64,000 nucleotides of DNA from Paenibacillus sp. UNC499MF (GCF_900107975.1 NZ_FNVF01000001.1:666323-730322); one strand, 5' to 3'; shown: positions 8,964 through 17,443, counted from the first letter of the stretch. Program-made: numbers and translations. Notes: generated by a model not told the origin, from the sequence alone.

Positions 8964-9817
8964 AAGATTTCCGCAACAATGTAAAGCCTAACTGGTGCCC
9001 GGGCTGCGGAGATTTCTCCGTTCAGGCCTCCATTCAGCGCGCTGCCGCGAATGTGGGACTGGAACCCGAGCAATTGGCGATCGTTTCCGGTATCGGCTGC
9101 TCCGGACGTATCTCCGGCTATGTGAACTGCTACGGCTTTCACGGAATTCACGGCCGTTCCCTGCCGATTGCCCAAGGCCTTAAAATGGCGAACCGCGAAT
9201 TGACCGTTCTGGCTTCCGGCGGCGACGGCGACGGATTCGCGATCGGTATGGCTCACACGGTCCATGCGGTCCGCCGTAACATCGACATGACCTATATCGT
9301 CATGGATAACCAGATTTACGGCCTGACTAAAGGCCAGACGTCTCCGCGAAGCGGGGAAGGCTTCAAAACGAAGAGTACACCGAGCGGTTCCATCGAAACG
9401 CCTCTGGCGCCTCTTGAGATGGCGCTTGCTGCGGGTGCGACTTTCGTGGCGCAGTCTTTCTCCAGCAACCTGAAGCAGTTGACGCACATCATCGAAGAAG
9501 GCATCAAGCACCAAGGCTTCTCGCTGATTAACGTATTCAGCCCGTGCGTTACGTTCAACAAGGTGAACACGTACGACTGGTTCAAGGAAAATATCGTGGA
9601 TCTGGAGACGATTCCGGATTACGATCCGAGCAACCGGATTCAGGCAATGACGAAGCTGATGGAAACCGACGGCATGCTGACCGGCATTATATATCAGAAT
9701 AAAACGAAGCCGAGCTACGAGAACCTCGTTACCGGCTTTAAAGAAGAAGGACTGGCCAAGCAGGATATGAAGCTGAGTCAGGCTGATTTTGACAAATTGG
9801 TTGCAGAATTCAAATAA
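8951..9817 (+). CDS. korB: 2-oxoacid:ferredoxin oxidoreductase subunit beta
   Basis: The 288-residue beta subunit carries the thiamine pyrophosphate site and the catalytic partner of KorA. Visible features are NWCPGCGDF near the N-terminus, SGIGCSGRISGY, and the TPP/Mg motif SGGDGDGFAIG with the downstream DNQIYGLTKGQTSP. Only a few cysteines are present, and no complete ferredoxin-type 4Fe-4S module is visible, so electrons must pass to a separate ferredoxin. The ATG overlaps korA, and AAGGAG lies 11 bases before it. A strong terminator follows. Confidence 0.94.
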   Translation: MATLKDFRNNVKPNWCPGCGDFSVQASIQRAAANVGLEPEQLAIVSGIGCSGRISGYVNCYGFHGIHGRSLPIAQGLKMANRELTVLASGGDGDGFAIGMAHTVHAVRRNIDMTYIVMDNQIYGLTKGQTSPRSGEGFKTKSTPSGSIETPLAPLEMALAAGATFVAQSFSSNLKQLTHIIEEGIKHQGFSLINVFSPCVTFNKVNTYDWFKENIVDLETIPDYDPSNRIQAMTKLMETDGMLTGIIYQNKTKPSYENLVTGFKEEGLAKQDMKLSQADFDKLVAEFK

Positions 9818-9826
9818 GCGGGACAG

Positions 9827-9860
9827 AAAAGCGTGCAGAGTGATCTGCGCGCTTTTTTTT
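9827..9860 (+). terminator. korAB terminator
   Basis: AAAAGCGTGCAGA (9827-9839) pairs with TCTGCGCGCTTTT (9844-9856) across a 4-base loop, continuing into a run of T. Confidence 0.9.
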
Positions 9861-9938
9861 TCTTCGTATAGAGGTTAAACTGAGGGGGAGAAGCTGCTGT
9901 AGAGACAGAGAATGGATACAGGAAGGGATGAAGACAGA

Positions 9939-10508
9939 ATGAAACAAATACCTATCGGGATTTCCGCCCGTCATATTCATTTGAAGCCGGAGCATATTGC
10001 CCGCCTGTTCGGTGAGGGCTATGAACTGACCGTTCTGAAAGACCTGTCCCAGCCGGGACAATTCGCCGCGGGCGAAACCGTCGCGGTCGTCGGCCCCAAA
10101 GGCCGGTTTGACAAGGTTCGTATCCTGGGCCCGGCCCGGAATATTTCCCAGCTGGAAATATCACGTACGGATGCTTTTGCGCTTGGCGTTAATCCGCCGG
10201 TACGTGAATCCGGAAACATTGAAGGAACGCCGGGGATCAAGATTGTGGGTCCCAAGGGCGAGGTGGAGCTGGAAGAGGGCGTGATCGTTGCGGCCCGCCA
10301 CATCCATTTCCATACGGAAGATGCGAAGAAATGGGGCATAGAGGACAAGCAGCGCCTGCGGGTCCGCGTGGAAACGGATCGTCCCGTCATTTTCGAGGAT
10401 GTCATTGCACGTGTGTCGGACCAGTTCGCCTTGGATATGCATATCGATACGGATGAAGGCAACGCCGCAGGGCTTAAAACAGGCGATGTCGGAATTATTG
10501 TAGATTAG
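9939..10508 (+). CDS. pduL: Phosphate propanoyltransferase, PduL family
   Basis: PduL enzymes interconvert acyl-CoA and acyl phosphate. The 189-residue protein shows the two PduL halves, each carrying a conserved histidine segment: SARHIHLKPEHIARLFG near the N-terminus and AARHIHFHTEDAKKWG in the second half. These histidines bind catalytic zinc in characterised members. It has no microcompartment-targeting extension: the chain begins directly at the enzyme fold. ATG 9939 is preferred because AGGAAGGGA lies about ten bases before it; ATG 9912 is possible. It follows korAB after a terminator. With KorAB making acyl-CoA, the pair could yield acyl phosphate for ATP formation. Confidence 0.88.
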   Translation: MKQIPIGISARHIHLKPEHIARLFGEGYELTVLKDLSQPGQFAAGETVAVVGPKGRFDKVRILGPARNISQLEISRTDAFALGVNPPVRESGNIEGTPGIKIVGPKGEVELEEGVIVAARHIHFHTEDAKKWGIEDKQRLRVRVETDRPVIFEDVIARVSDQFALDMHIDTDEGNAAGLKTGDVGIIVD

Positions 10509-10542
10509 GAAGCGGCCGGACAAGTCGTCCGGAAGCGTGCGG

Positions 10543-10592
10543 AGAGCCGTGTACGGGGAGCTGATTTCCTCTGCCCGGCTCTTTCTTCTTTT
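10543..10592 (+). terminator. terminator between pduL and miaB
   Basis: AGAGCCG (10543-10549) pairs with CGGCTCT (10576-10582), then TTCTTCTTTT. A second GC-rich hairpin (10516-10532) stands immediately before it. Confidence 0.65.
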
Positions 10593-10608
10593 GTCCGGGG
10601 ACCAGGCA

Positions 10609-10617
10609 TGGTATAAT
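10609..10617 (+). promoter_or_regulatory. extended -10 promoter of miaB
   Basis: TGGTATAAT gives an extended TGn plus a perfect TATAAT (10612-10617), 44 bases before the miaB start. The -35 region is weak, as is common for extended -10 promoters. Confidence 0.6.
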
Positions 10618-10661
10618 CAGATTTATGAGTCCAGCATGGAATATTCAGGAGGAATGGCGAA

Positions 10662-12146
10662 ATGACGGTGAAAACCGCTAAATCCGATAAGGATTTTTCG
10701 ATCTATTTTCAACCTCCTTCTTATAAGGATGCGAAAAAGCGCGGCAAGGAAAACATTGAAGTGCTGTATGATTTCAACATCCCGGAAGAGATGAAGGAGT
10801 TTGGCAAAGGCAAGCGGTACATGATTCGCACGTACGGCTGTCAAATGAACGAACACGATACGGAAACGATGAAAGGCATGCTTGAAGAGCTGGGGTATAC
10901 TTCGACGGAAGAGAAACAGGAAGCCGATGTGATTCTTCTCAATACCTGCGCGATTCGTGAGAACGCGGAGGACAAAGTATTCGGCGAGCTGGGACACCTG
11001 AAGCACCTCAAGACGGAAAAGCCCAATCTGGTGCTCGGAGTCTGCGGCTGCATGTCTCAAGAGGAAGGCGTCGTTAAGCGGATCTTACAAAAACACGGGC
11101 ATGTCGATCTCATTTTCGGCACCCACAACATTCACCGGCTTCCGGCCCTTCTGCAGGATGCTTACTTGAGCAAGGAAATGGTCGTGGAAGTGTGGTCCAA
11201 AGAAGGCGACATTATCGAGAACCTGCCCAAGAAGCGGGAAGGCATGCGCGCCTGGGTGAACATTATGTACGGCTGCGACAAGTTCTGCACCTACTGCATC
11301 GTGCCGTATACCCGCGGCAAGGAGCGGAGCCGTCGTCCCGAGGACGTCTTGGCGGAAGTGCGCGATCTGGCCCGTCAAGGGTTTAAGGAAATCACGCTGC
11401 TCGGCCAGAACGTTAACGCTTACGGCAAAGATTTCGAGGATATCTCGTATTCCTTCGGAGATCTGATGGCGGATATCCGTAAAATCGACGTGCCGAGAAT
11501 CCGGTTTACCACTTCGCACCCGCGTGATTTTGACGATCATCTGGTCGAGGTGCTTTCACACAAAGGAAATTTGATGGAGCATATTCACCTGCCGGTCCAA
11601 TCGGGAAGCACGGAAGTGCTGAAAAAAATGAGCCGCAAATACAGCCGTGAGCTGTATCTGGATCTTGTGCGCAAGATCAAGGCGGCTATACCCGATGTGG
11701 TGCTCAGCACGGATATTATCGTCGGTTTCCCGGGAGAGACGGATGAGCAGTTTGAAGAGACATTGTCTCTCGTGAAGGAAGTCCGGTTCGATTTCGCCTA
11801 CTCGTTCATTTATTCCCCGCGTGAAGGGACGCCGGCGGCCGCAATGGAAGACAACGTTCCCGAGGACGTGAAAAAAGAGCGTCTGTACCGGCTCAATGAG
11901 GTGCTCGGAGCTTTCAGCAAAGAAAGCAACGAGAAGCTTCGCGGCGAAGTGGTCGAAGTACTGGTTGAGGGAGAGAGCAGGAAGAATTCGGAGGTCCTCT
12001 CCGGACGGACCCGCACGAACAAGCTCGTTCTTTTCAGAGGATCGAAGAGCCTGATCGGATCTTTCGCCCACGTACGCGTAACGGAACCGCAAACCTGGCT
12101 CGTAAAAGGCGAGCTGGTCGCGGAGCCTCTGCAAATGTTAAGCTAA
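10662..12146 (+). CDS. miaB: tRNA-2-methylthio-N6-dimethylallyladenosine synthase MiaB
   Basis: MiaB is a radical SAM methylthiotransferase that adds the 2-methylthio group to i6A37 of tRNAs reading UNN codons. The 494-residue protein has the N-terminal cluster cysteines C60, C96 and C130, the radical SAM motif C205-x3-C209-x2-C212, and a C-terminal TRAM domain. An N-terminal extension of about 50 residues before [13 protein letters not shown] is common in Firmicute homologues. AGGAGG lies 8 bases before ATG. The following ricA starts 32 bases later, so the two are likely one operon, as in Bacillus (ymcB-ymcA). Confidence 0.97.
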   Translation: MTVKTAKSDKDFSIYFQPPSYKDAKKRGKENIEVLYDFNIPEEMKEFGKGKRYMIRTYGCQMNEHDTETMKGMLEELGYTSTEEKQEADVILLNTCAIRENAEDKVFGELGHLKHLKTEKPNLVLGVCGCMSQEEGVVKRILQKHGHVDLIFGTHNIHRLPALLQDAYLSKEMVVEVWSKEGDIIENLPKKREGMRAWVNIMYGCDKFCTYCIVPYTRGKERSRRPEDVLAEVRDLARQGFKEITLLGQNVNAYGKDFEDISYSFGDLMADIRKIDVPRIRFTTSHPRDFDDHLVEVLSHKGNLMEHIHLPVQSGSTEVLKKMSRKYSRELYLDLVRKIKAAIPDVVLSTDIIVGFPGETDEQFEETLSLVKEVRFDFAYSFIYSPREGTPAAAMEDNVPEDVKKERLYRLNEVLGAFSKESNEKLRGEVVEVLVEGESRKNSEVLSGRTRTNKLVLFRGSKSLIGSFAHVRVTEPQTWLVKGELVAEPLQMLS

Positions 12147-12178
12147 GAACGCCATAATGAAGAAGCGGAGTGTGCAGG

Positions 12179-12595
12179 ATGGAGCATTACACGAATACCG
12201 AAATGGTCGTACGAGAAGATATTTTGGCGAAAACGAAGGAGCTGGCGGAGCTTCTTACCACCTCATCCGAGGTGCAGTTTTTTCAACAGGCCGAAAAACA
12301 GATCAACCAGAACGAGCATATTCAGTCCCTGATCCAGGCTATGAAGAAGAAGCAGAAAGAAATCGTCGCTTTTGAAAAATTCGACAACGAAATTATGGTC
12401 AAAAAGATCGAGAAGGAAATCGAGGATCTGCAGGATGAGCTCGACAATATTCCGATCGTCAGCGAATTTCAACAGTCCCAAGCGGACATCAACTATCTGC
12501 TTCAGCTTGTTATGGGTGTAATCCGGGATACCATTGCGGATAAAATCACTGTGGAGTCCGGTTCGGCACAACCGCCTTCCAGCTGCAGCGAATAA
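12179..12595 (+). CDS. ricA: RicA (YmcA) family protein
   Basis: RicA is part of the RicA-RicF-RicT complex that works with RNase Y in mRNA maturation and affects competence, biofilm and sporulation in B. subtilis. The 138-residue protein is almost entirely helical, with the family segments EVQFFQQAEKQINQNEHIQ and EFQQSQADINYLLQLV. The start ATG 12179 is supported by GGAG nine bases before it; the frame extends only three codons farther, to a GTG at 12170. A single cysteine lies in the short C-terminal tail. Having rny and ricA in the same 10 kb fits their shared role. Confidence 0.92.
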   Translation: MEHYTNTEMVVREDILAKTKELAELLTTSSEVQFFQQAEKQINQNEHIQSLIQAMKKKQKEIVAFEKFDNEIMVKKIEKEIEDLQDELDNIPIVSEFQQSQADINYLLQLVMGVIRDTIADKITVESGSAQPPSSCSE

Positions 12596-12607
12596 GAGTA
12601 TCTGTTA

Positions 12608-12642
12608 CAAAAAGGCCGTTTCCGGAAGGGAACGGCTTTTTG
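12608..12642 (+). terminator. miaB-ricA terminator
   Basis: AAAAAGGCCGTTTCC (12608-12622) pairs imperfectly with GGGAACGGCTTTTT (12628-12641), ending in T. It closes the conserved recA-ricA block. Confidence 0.85.
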
Positions 12643-12733
12643 CCTTTCATTCAATCGGCTGTAAGTTGACAAAAAACAAACAATAATTTAAATTGTTTAT
12701 ATAAATACAAACGAAAGATTGTAGGTGTTTGAT

Positions 12734-13504
12734 TTGAAAGATGTTTCCGAACTTTTTTGGAATGCGACGACAGATGAAATCAAACGGGGCTACATTTACT
12801 CGAATCAGGAAGAAGTATATGTGTGTCTGGTTTGCGGGAAATCGTTCACAAAAGGGATCATTTACCGCGAAGACGAAACGTTTTACGAAGCCGAAAAATT
12901 CGCGTCCCGGCATATCGCCGCCGAGCACGGATCCATGTTCCACTACCTGCTCAACTTGAATAAGAAACTGACGGGATTGACCGACCTGCAGAAGCAGCTG
13001 CTCGGATTTTTTCACGACGGATTGTCCGACAAGGAGATTGTGGGGGAACTGGGCGGCGGAAGCACCTCTACGATCCGTAACCACCGGTTTACGATGAGAG
13101 AGCGGGAGAAGCAGGCCAAAGTGTACCTGGCGCTTATGGGGCTTCTGGATCAGCGGCCCCATACCGGTAGAACGCCTGCTTTTATTGCCGTTCCGAAAAG
13201 CGCGACGGTGCTTGATGAAAGATTCGCCATTACCGAGCAGGAGAACGAGCAGTTTCTGAAGGTGTATTTTCCGGACGGGACAGACGGGCCGCTCCAGAAA
13301 TTTCCGAAAAAAGAGAAGCGGAAAATCGCCATTCTCCGGCAGCTGGCAACCAGATTTGAAGCGGACCGTAAGTACACGGAAAAAGAAGTGAACGAGGTTC
13401 TGAAAGAAGCGTGGCAGGATTACGTGACCCTGCGCAGATATCTGATCGAATACGGCTTTATGAAACGTCACGACGACGGAAGCGCGTATTGGGTAACCCG
13501 TTAA
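12734..13504 (+). CDS. DUF2087 domain protein, probable transcriptional regulator
   Basis: The 256-residue protein has three parts. The N-terminal part contains a possible zinc-binding module with CLVCG and, about 27 residues later, HIAAEHG. The middle resembles a LuxR-like helix-turn-helix (LTDLQKQLLGFFHDGLSDKEIV). The C-terminal DUF2087 domain holds FPKKEKRKIAILRQLATRF and YVTLRRYLIEYGFMKR. A regulatory role is inferred from the helix-turn-helix; the target is unknown. TTG 12734 is favoured because GTAGGTG sits six bases upstream and it aligns with family N-termini; GTG 12725 overlaps that site. No partner gene is adjacent. Confidence 0.8.
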   Translation: MKDVSELFWNATTDEIKRGYIYSNQEEVYVCLVCGKSFTKGIIYREDETFYEAEKFASRHIAAEHGSMFHYLLNLNKKLTGLTDLQKQLLGFFHDGLSDKEIVGELGGGSTSTIRNHRFTMREREKQAKVYLALMGLLDQRPHTGRTPAFIAVPKSATVLDERFAITEQENEQFLKVYFPDGTDGPLQKFPKKEKRKIAILRQLATRFEADRKYTEKEVNEVLKEAWQDYVTLRRYLIEYGFMKRHDDGSAYWVTR

Positions 13505-13593
13505 AACTAACGTGCAGCTCGGTTTTGGGTCAAATTCACTAAAAAAGGTTAATATCCGTATAGCAGCAGCTAGAGACAAAGGAGGATATAACC

Positions 13594-13947
13594 ATGCCCC
13601 ATGATATGACTCACGAAGGTGTAAACGAAGAAATTCAACGCTGTATCGAAGAATGTATAAATTGTATTAAAACGTGCAATTATTGTTTCGACGCCTGTCT
13701 GAAGGAAGACCACGCTTCCCAAATGGCCCAGTGCATCCGCCTGACCCGTGAATGCGCGGACATTTGCACCTATGCCGCCTCGGCCATGACCCGTCAAAGC
13801 CCGTTCATTGTGGAAATCTGCAATCTTTGCGCCACGGTTTGTGAAATTTGTGCCAAAGAATGTGCGGAGCATGAACATGAGCACTGCCAAGAGTGTGCCA
13901 AAGTATGCCGCTCCTGCGCGGAAGCCTGCCGCAGAATGGCTGCTTAA
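13594..13947 (+). CDS. Four-helix bundle copper-binding protein (Csp/DUF326 type)
   Basis: The 117-residue protein contains 19 cysteines, spaced mostly as C-x2-C, C-x3-C or wider helical repeats, the hallmark of Csp proteins that store many Cu(I) ions inside a four-helix bundle. Examples are CIEECINCIKTC and CEICAKECAEHEHEHC. No signal peptide or Tat motif is present, so it belongs to the cytosolic (Csp3-like) group. GGAGG lies about 9 bases before the ATG. No copper ATPase or chaperone gene lies nearby. Copper buffering or detoxification is the likely role. Confidence 0.88.
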   Translation: MPHDMTHEGVNEEIQRCIEECINCIKTCNYCFDACLKEDHASQMAQCIRLTRECADICTYAASAMTRQSPFIVEICNLCATVCEICAKECAEHEHEHCQECAKVCRSCAEACRRMAA

Positions 13948-14055
13948 TGCGTTTTAAATAAACGAGCGGCTTGAATGCGGCAGTAGAGCAAGCAAAGTAC
14001 AGCTCGATCTGGAAACGGTTAGAAGCCTGCGGATAAAAAGGTTCGGATAAAAAAG

Positions 14056-14084
14056 GAATCCTGCTAGAGGATTCTTTTTTTATT
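14056..14084 (+). terminator. terminator after the Csp gene
   Basis: GAATCCT (14056-14062) pairs with AGGATTC (14068-14074), followed by seven T and further T-rich sequence. Confidence 0.8.
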
Positions 14085-14162
14085 TTCAGAAGCCTGAAAA
14101 GAAAAGTAAAACCAGTTGTAAAAACAATAAGGTTAATCTAATAATTGGGTGACCGGAAAGCG

Positions 14163-14219
14163 GCGGTTAAGGTTATAATTAGGTGAAGAGTCCTGCGCAA
14201 GTGCAACCTTCCCAACCGC
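14163..14219 (+). other. structured element in the leader of the glycosyltransferase cassette
   Basis: Within the 386-base gene-free stretch 13948-14333, GCGGTTAAGGTT (14163-14174) can pair with AACCTT (14205-14210) and AACCGC (14214-14219), leaving CCC as a bulge. The apical region contains a smaller GCGCAAGTGC hairpin. No known riboswitch consensus was recognised. The remainder of the stretch shows only the upstream terminator. Confidence 0.35.
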
Positions 14220-14333
14220 ATTACGTCTATGACTGAAAGCCTGTTTCATTCCGCTCTGATTTGGGTAAATGTTGCTGATGTGCATGTAATCATAGTAAAG
14301 ACCTAATTTTTGTTGCCTGAGGAGTTATCGTTT

Positions 14334-15116
14334 ATGAAGGAAACTATTATTGTGGGCCTGCCGGCCTACAACGAACAGGATGCCTTGCCTAAACTGCTTC
14401 CGAAGATGGAACAATTGTCGGCGCAGTTTGGGGAGGCTTTTCGTGTGGTCGTGGTTAACGACGGAAGCTCGGACGGAACGGCCGGGGTCCTGGAGGAAGC
14501 ATGCCGGACCTACGCATGGCTTCAAGTTATCGACCATGAGCGCAACCGCGGACTCGGGGAAGCCATGAACACCCTGGTCCGATTTGTTACAAGCGAGTAC
14601 CAATCGGGCGATGTGCTTGTGACGCTGGATGCGGACAACACGCATAATCCGAATCTGATTCCGGCGCTCGTCGCGAAGCTGAAGGAGAACAAGCTGGATC
14701 TCGTTGTGGCGTCCCGATTTGCCAGAGGGGGCCAAGAGCTGGGCTTGTCGCTTATCCGGAGAATGTACAGCCGCGGGGCGATGGTATTTTTTAAATTATT
14801 TTTTCCGATCGAAGGAGTCCATGATTATTCAAGCGGTTTTCGCGCCTACCGGATCGGGTATCTTAACCAGGCTATGAACCTTTACAAACAAAGACTGATC
14901 ACGACCAGCGGTTTCGACTGTATGGCCGAAATGATGGCCCGGTTCAGTAAAATCGGCATTAAAGCGGGGGAGTACCCGCTCGTGCTGGAATACCATTTAA
15001 AAGTCGGCCGCAGCAAAATGAACGTTAAGCGGACGATAGCGGGTTATTTCCGCCTGCTGATGAAAGTCAAACCTCCTGTGCAGGGGACGCAAAAGAAAGT
15101 GAAGGGAACCGTATGA
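14334..15116 (+). CDS. Glycosyltransferase family 2, polyprenyl-phosphate sugar transferase type
   Basis: The 260-residue protein begins with the GT2 nucleotide-sugar fold (VGLPAYNEQDALPKLL, VVVNDGSSDGT, TLDADNTHNPN) and contains the later FSSGFRAYR-like segment YSSGFRAYRIGY found in dolichol/undecaprenyl-phosphate sugar transferases. It lacks a clear C-terminal membrane pair. AGGAG lies nine bases before ATG 14334. The stop overlaps the next start (ATGA). In context it probably loads a sugar onto undecaprenyl phosphate on the cytoplasmic face, for flipping and transfer by the next two gene products. Confidence 0.9.
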   Translation: MKETIIVGLPAYNEQDALPKLLPKMEQLSAQFGEAFRVVVVNDGSSDGTAGVLEEACRTYAWLQVIDHERNRGLGEAMNTLVRFVTSEYQSGDVLVTLDADNTHNPNLIPALVAKLKENKLDLVVASRFARGGQELGLSLIRRMYSRGAMVFFKLFFPIEGVHDYSSGFRAYRIGYLNQAMNLYKQRLITTSGFDCMAEMMARFSKIGIKAGEYPLVLEYHLKVGRSKMNVKRTIAGYFRLLMKVKPPVQGTQKKVKGTV

Positions 15117-15475
15117 GCGCACTTTGGGTCATTTTATTATCGGTCGGGATGGGAGCGGTCGGCCAAGTTCTTCTCAAAGCGGGGGCGAACCGTCTCGGTG
15201 AACTTTCGCTGGCTCCGGCTACTTTGATTCCGGACATATTCCGGATGATCAAAACTCCCGAAATCCTGATCGGACTTATTTTGTTCGGAACGAGTTTTCT
15301 GCTCTGGGTTAAGGTGCTCACCAAAGTAGAGCTCAGCTACGCCTACCCGATGATGAGCCTGAGCTACGTGATTGTGTTCGTCATGTCGTTCCTGTGGTTC
15401 CAGGAGGCGTTTACGATGCAAAAGCTGGTCGGTATGGCCGTGATCATCATCGGAATCATTATCATTAATAAATAA
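15113..15475 (+). CDS. Small EamA/SMR-type membrane protein, probable lipid-sugar flippase
   Basis: The 120-residue protein has four predicted membrane helices and looks like one half of a DMT transporter or an ArnE/ArnF-like subunit: LLSVGMGAVGQVLLKAG, ILIGLILFGTSFLLWVKVL, YPMMSLSYVIVFVMSFLWF and LVGMAVIIIGIIIINK. It overlaps the GT2 gene by four bases and lies ten bases before the GT39 gene. In polymyxin-type and teichoic-acid glycosylation systems, a small multi-pass protein flips the lipid-linked sugar between these two enzymes. Small multidrug efflux is the alternative, but the gene context argues against it. Confidence 0.8.
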   Translation: MSALWVILLSVGMGAVGQVLLKAGANRLGELSLAPATLIPDIFRMIKTPEILIGLILFGTSFLLWVKVLTKVELSYAYPMMSLSYVIVFVMSFLWFQEAFTMQKLVGMAVIIIGIIIINK

Positions 15476-15485
15476 GGAGAAGCGC

Positions 15486-16916
15486 ATGGAACAGAAGACG
15501 CGCATTCCTGCGTGGCTCATAACCGCCCTCTTGTTTATTGCGATTGCTGCGCTGAGAATTCCATACATAACCAATTCACCGTATGAAATCGATTCATGGA
15601 GACAATCCGACACCGAATCGATCGCCCGCCACTTCGTGGAAACGAAATTTAATGTGTTCTATCCGCAGTTCAATTATCAGGGGCCGCTTCCGAATTATGT
15701 GGAACTGGAGTTTCAGATAACCCCGTTTCTGATTGCGATTTTGTACAAACTGTTCGGATATCAGTACTGGCTGGCCAGGCTCGTGCCTCTGGCATTTTTT
15801 ATGGGATCGGCGTGGTTTCTCTACTTGATTTCCCGCACGTTCTATTCGAAGCGGACGGCTTGGATCGCGGTTTTGCTGTACGGGATTCTGCCGGTCACGG
15901 TGACGTACTCCCGGGCGATTATGCCGGAAGCGGCTTCGCTGTTTTTCTACCTCGGCGCCTTCTATGCGTTTACGGTGTGGATACGCAGAGGGGGCACGGC
16001 TTTTGTGCTTACCGCGGCGCTGTTTACGGCGCTGGCGATATCGCTCAAGGTGCCGACGGTATTCGTCGGCATTCCCATGATTTTTATGGCGGCAGCGAAG
16101 TTTAAGTGGAGAATGGCCGTGAACTGGCGCTTGTGGCTGTTCGCCGCGGTTGCTCTCGGTCTTCCGGTGCTGTATTACGCATGGGCTTCGTCCATAGCGG
16201 AATTCCAGTTCGTCTCGGGAATCGCGTCCAAGCACATTTTCCCGAAAATGGCGACGGCGGTGTTCACGCCCGAGACTTGGGAGTTTTTCCTGCGGGAGCT
16301 GCCGAAAGCCTTCACCTGGCCGCTGCTGGCGCTGGCGGCCGCAGGGCTGCTTGCCGGCTTCAGGCAGAAGGACATCCCCTTACGCGTATGGGGATGGGCG
16401 ATGCTCCTGGAGCTGGCGACGATCGTGGCGGTGATCAAATTCGACTATTATTTGATCTTCTTCGCCCCTGTGGCGGCTTTGCTCGCCGCCAAAACGATCG
16501 GCCGGCTGGCGGAGCTCCCGCGCTTCGGCTGGATTCCAGCGGCGGCCGCCGTTGCGGGAATCGGATGGGCCTGCGCCCTCATGATGAATCCTGACTACGG
16601 GAAGGAGAAAACCGTCATTCTGGAGCAGGCCCGCGCGGTCGAGCGGCTGACGAAGCCGGGCGATCTCATCGTCGTCGGCACCGACGATCCCTCGCTCCTG
16701 AACGCCAGCCACCGTGTAGGCTGGAGGGTGCTAAATTCCATCCCGGACGATCCGGTCAAAGAGCTGGAGTATTTCCGGGCGGGAGGAGCCGCCTATTTTG
16801 TTCCGCTCAAGGGACAGATCGACGGAGATAGGGCAGGCGAACTGCGGCGCTATCTGGACTCGAAGTATAAGAAAATTCCCGTAGCGGGCGGCTACGACAT
16901 TTACCGGCTGAAATGA
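15486..16916 (+). CDS. Glycosyltransferase family 39 (ArnT/PMT-like) membrane enzyme
   Basis: The 476-residue protein has many membrane helices, an acidic first outer loop with EIDSWRQSDTESIARHF, and the GPLPNYVELEFQITPFLIA segment seen in bacterial GT-C enzymes. Such enzymes take a sugar from undecaprenyl phosphate on the outer face and transfer it to a wall polymer, lipid or protein. AGGAG lies 6-9 bases before the ATG. A short extracytoplasmic C-terminal domain follows the last helix. A perfect bidirectional terminator ends the operon. The acceptor cannot be deduced. Confidence 0.85.
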   Translation: MEQKTRIPAWLITALLFIAIAALRIPYITNSPYEIDSWRQSDTESIARHFVETKFNVFYPQFNYQGPLPNYVELEFQITPFLIAILYKLFGYQYWLARLVPLAFFMGSAWFLYLISRTFYSKRTAWIAVLLYGILPVTVTYSRAIMPEAASLFFYLGAFYAFTVWIRRGGTAFVLTAALFTALAISLKVPTVFVGIPMIFMAAAKFKWRMAVNWRLWLFAAVALGLPVLYYAWASSIAEFQFVSGIASKHIFPKMATAVFTPETWEFFLRELPKAFTWPLLALAAAGLLAGFRQKDIPLRVWGWAMLLELATIVAVIKFDYYLIFFAPVAALLAAKTIGRLAELPRFGWIPAAAAVAGIGWACALMMNPDYGKEKTVILEQARAVERLTKPGDLIVVGTDDPSLLNASHRVGWRVLNSIPDDPVKELEYFRAGGAAYFVPLKGQIDGDRAGELRRYLDSKYKKIPVAGGYDIYRLK

Positions 16917-16921
16917 AAAGA

Positions 16922-16951
16922 AGCAGAACCTGCATGCAGGTTCTGCTTTCT
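16922..16951 (+). terminator. bidirectional terminator between GT39 and uspA genes
   Basis: A perfect 26-base palindrome has arms 16922-16934 and 16935-16947, flanked by TTTCTTT on the right and an A-rich stretch on the left. It can end both convergent transcripts. Confidence 0.85.
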
Positions 16952-17008
16952 TTGGGTTTGCCGTTTGCCGCTTGCCGCAGCTCTTATGTACTTCCTCCGC
17001 TTCGGCGG

Positions 17009-17443
17009 CTACTTGACTACAAGCACCGGAATTTGCGCATGCTGGACGACGTAGTGGCTGACGCTTCCAAGCACCCATTCCCGGACCCCGCTCAGGCCGC
17101 GGCTGCCGATGACGATTACATCCCGTCCGGTACGCTCGGCGTGTTCGAGGATGGCCCGGCCGGGGTTGCCGCTGAGCAGATAAACCTCGGCGGGCTGGGA
17201 AAGCGAAACCAGACGCTGCTTCGCTTCGTCTTTAATTTGTTCCGCCAATTCGTAATATTCTCCGGACATGCCGGCAGGCGTGGAAATGAGGGCTTCACCG
17301 ACCACAAGGTTCGGCATATTCGCCACATGAACGACTTCCAGCTTGGCGGACGAGTTGCTTTGAGCAAGTCCGACGGCTTTTTCCAGCGCTTTCTTCGATA
17401 CTTCAGAACCATCATACGCGCATAAAATATTCAAGAATTGCAT
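17009..17443 (-). CDS. Universal stress protein, UspA family
   Basis: The 144-residue protein has the UspA fold: an N-terminal strand with CAYDGSEVSKKALEKA and the ATP-binding motif near the end, VIGSRGLSGVREWVLGSVS (G-x2-G-x9-G-S). It should be an ATP-binding UspA that supports survival under stress. ATG 17443 is chosen since AGAGGTGA lies just before it; GTG 17452 overlaps that site. It is convergent with the glycosyltransferase operon and divergent from the LCP gene, with 187 bases between the two starts. Confidence 0.92.
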   Translation of the reverse strand: MQFLNILCAYDGSEVSKKALEKAVGLAQSNSSAKLEVVHVANMPNLVVGEALISTPAGMSGEYYELAEQIKDEAKQRLVSLSQPAEVYLLSGNPGRAILEHAERTGRDVIVIGSRGLSGVREWVLGSVSHYVVQHAQIPVLVVK

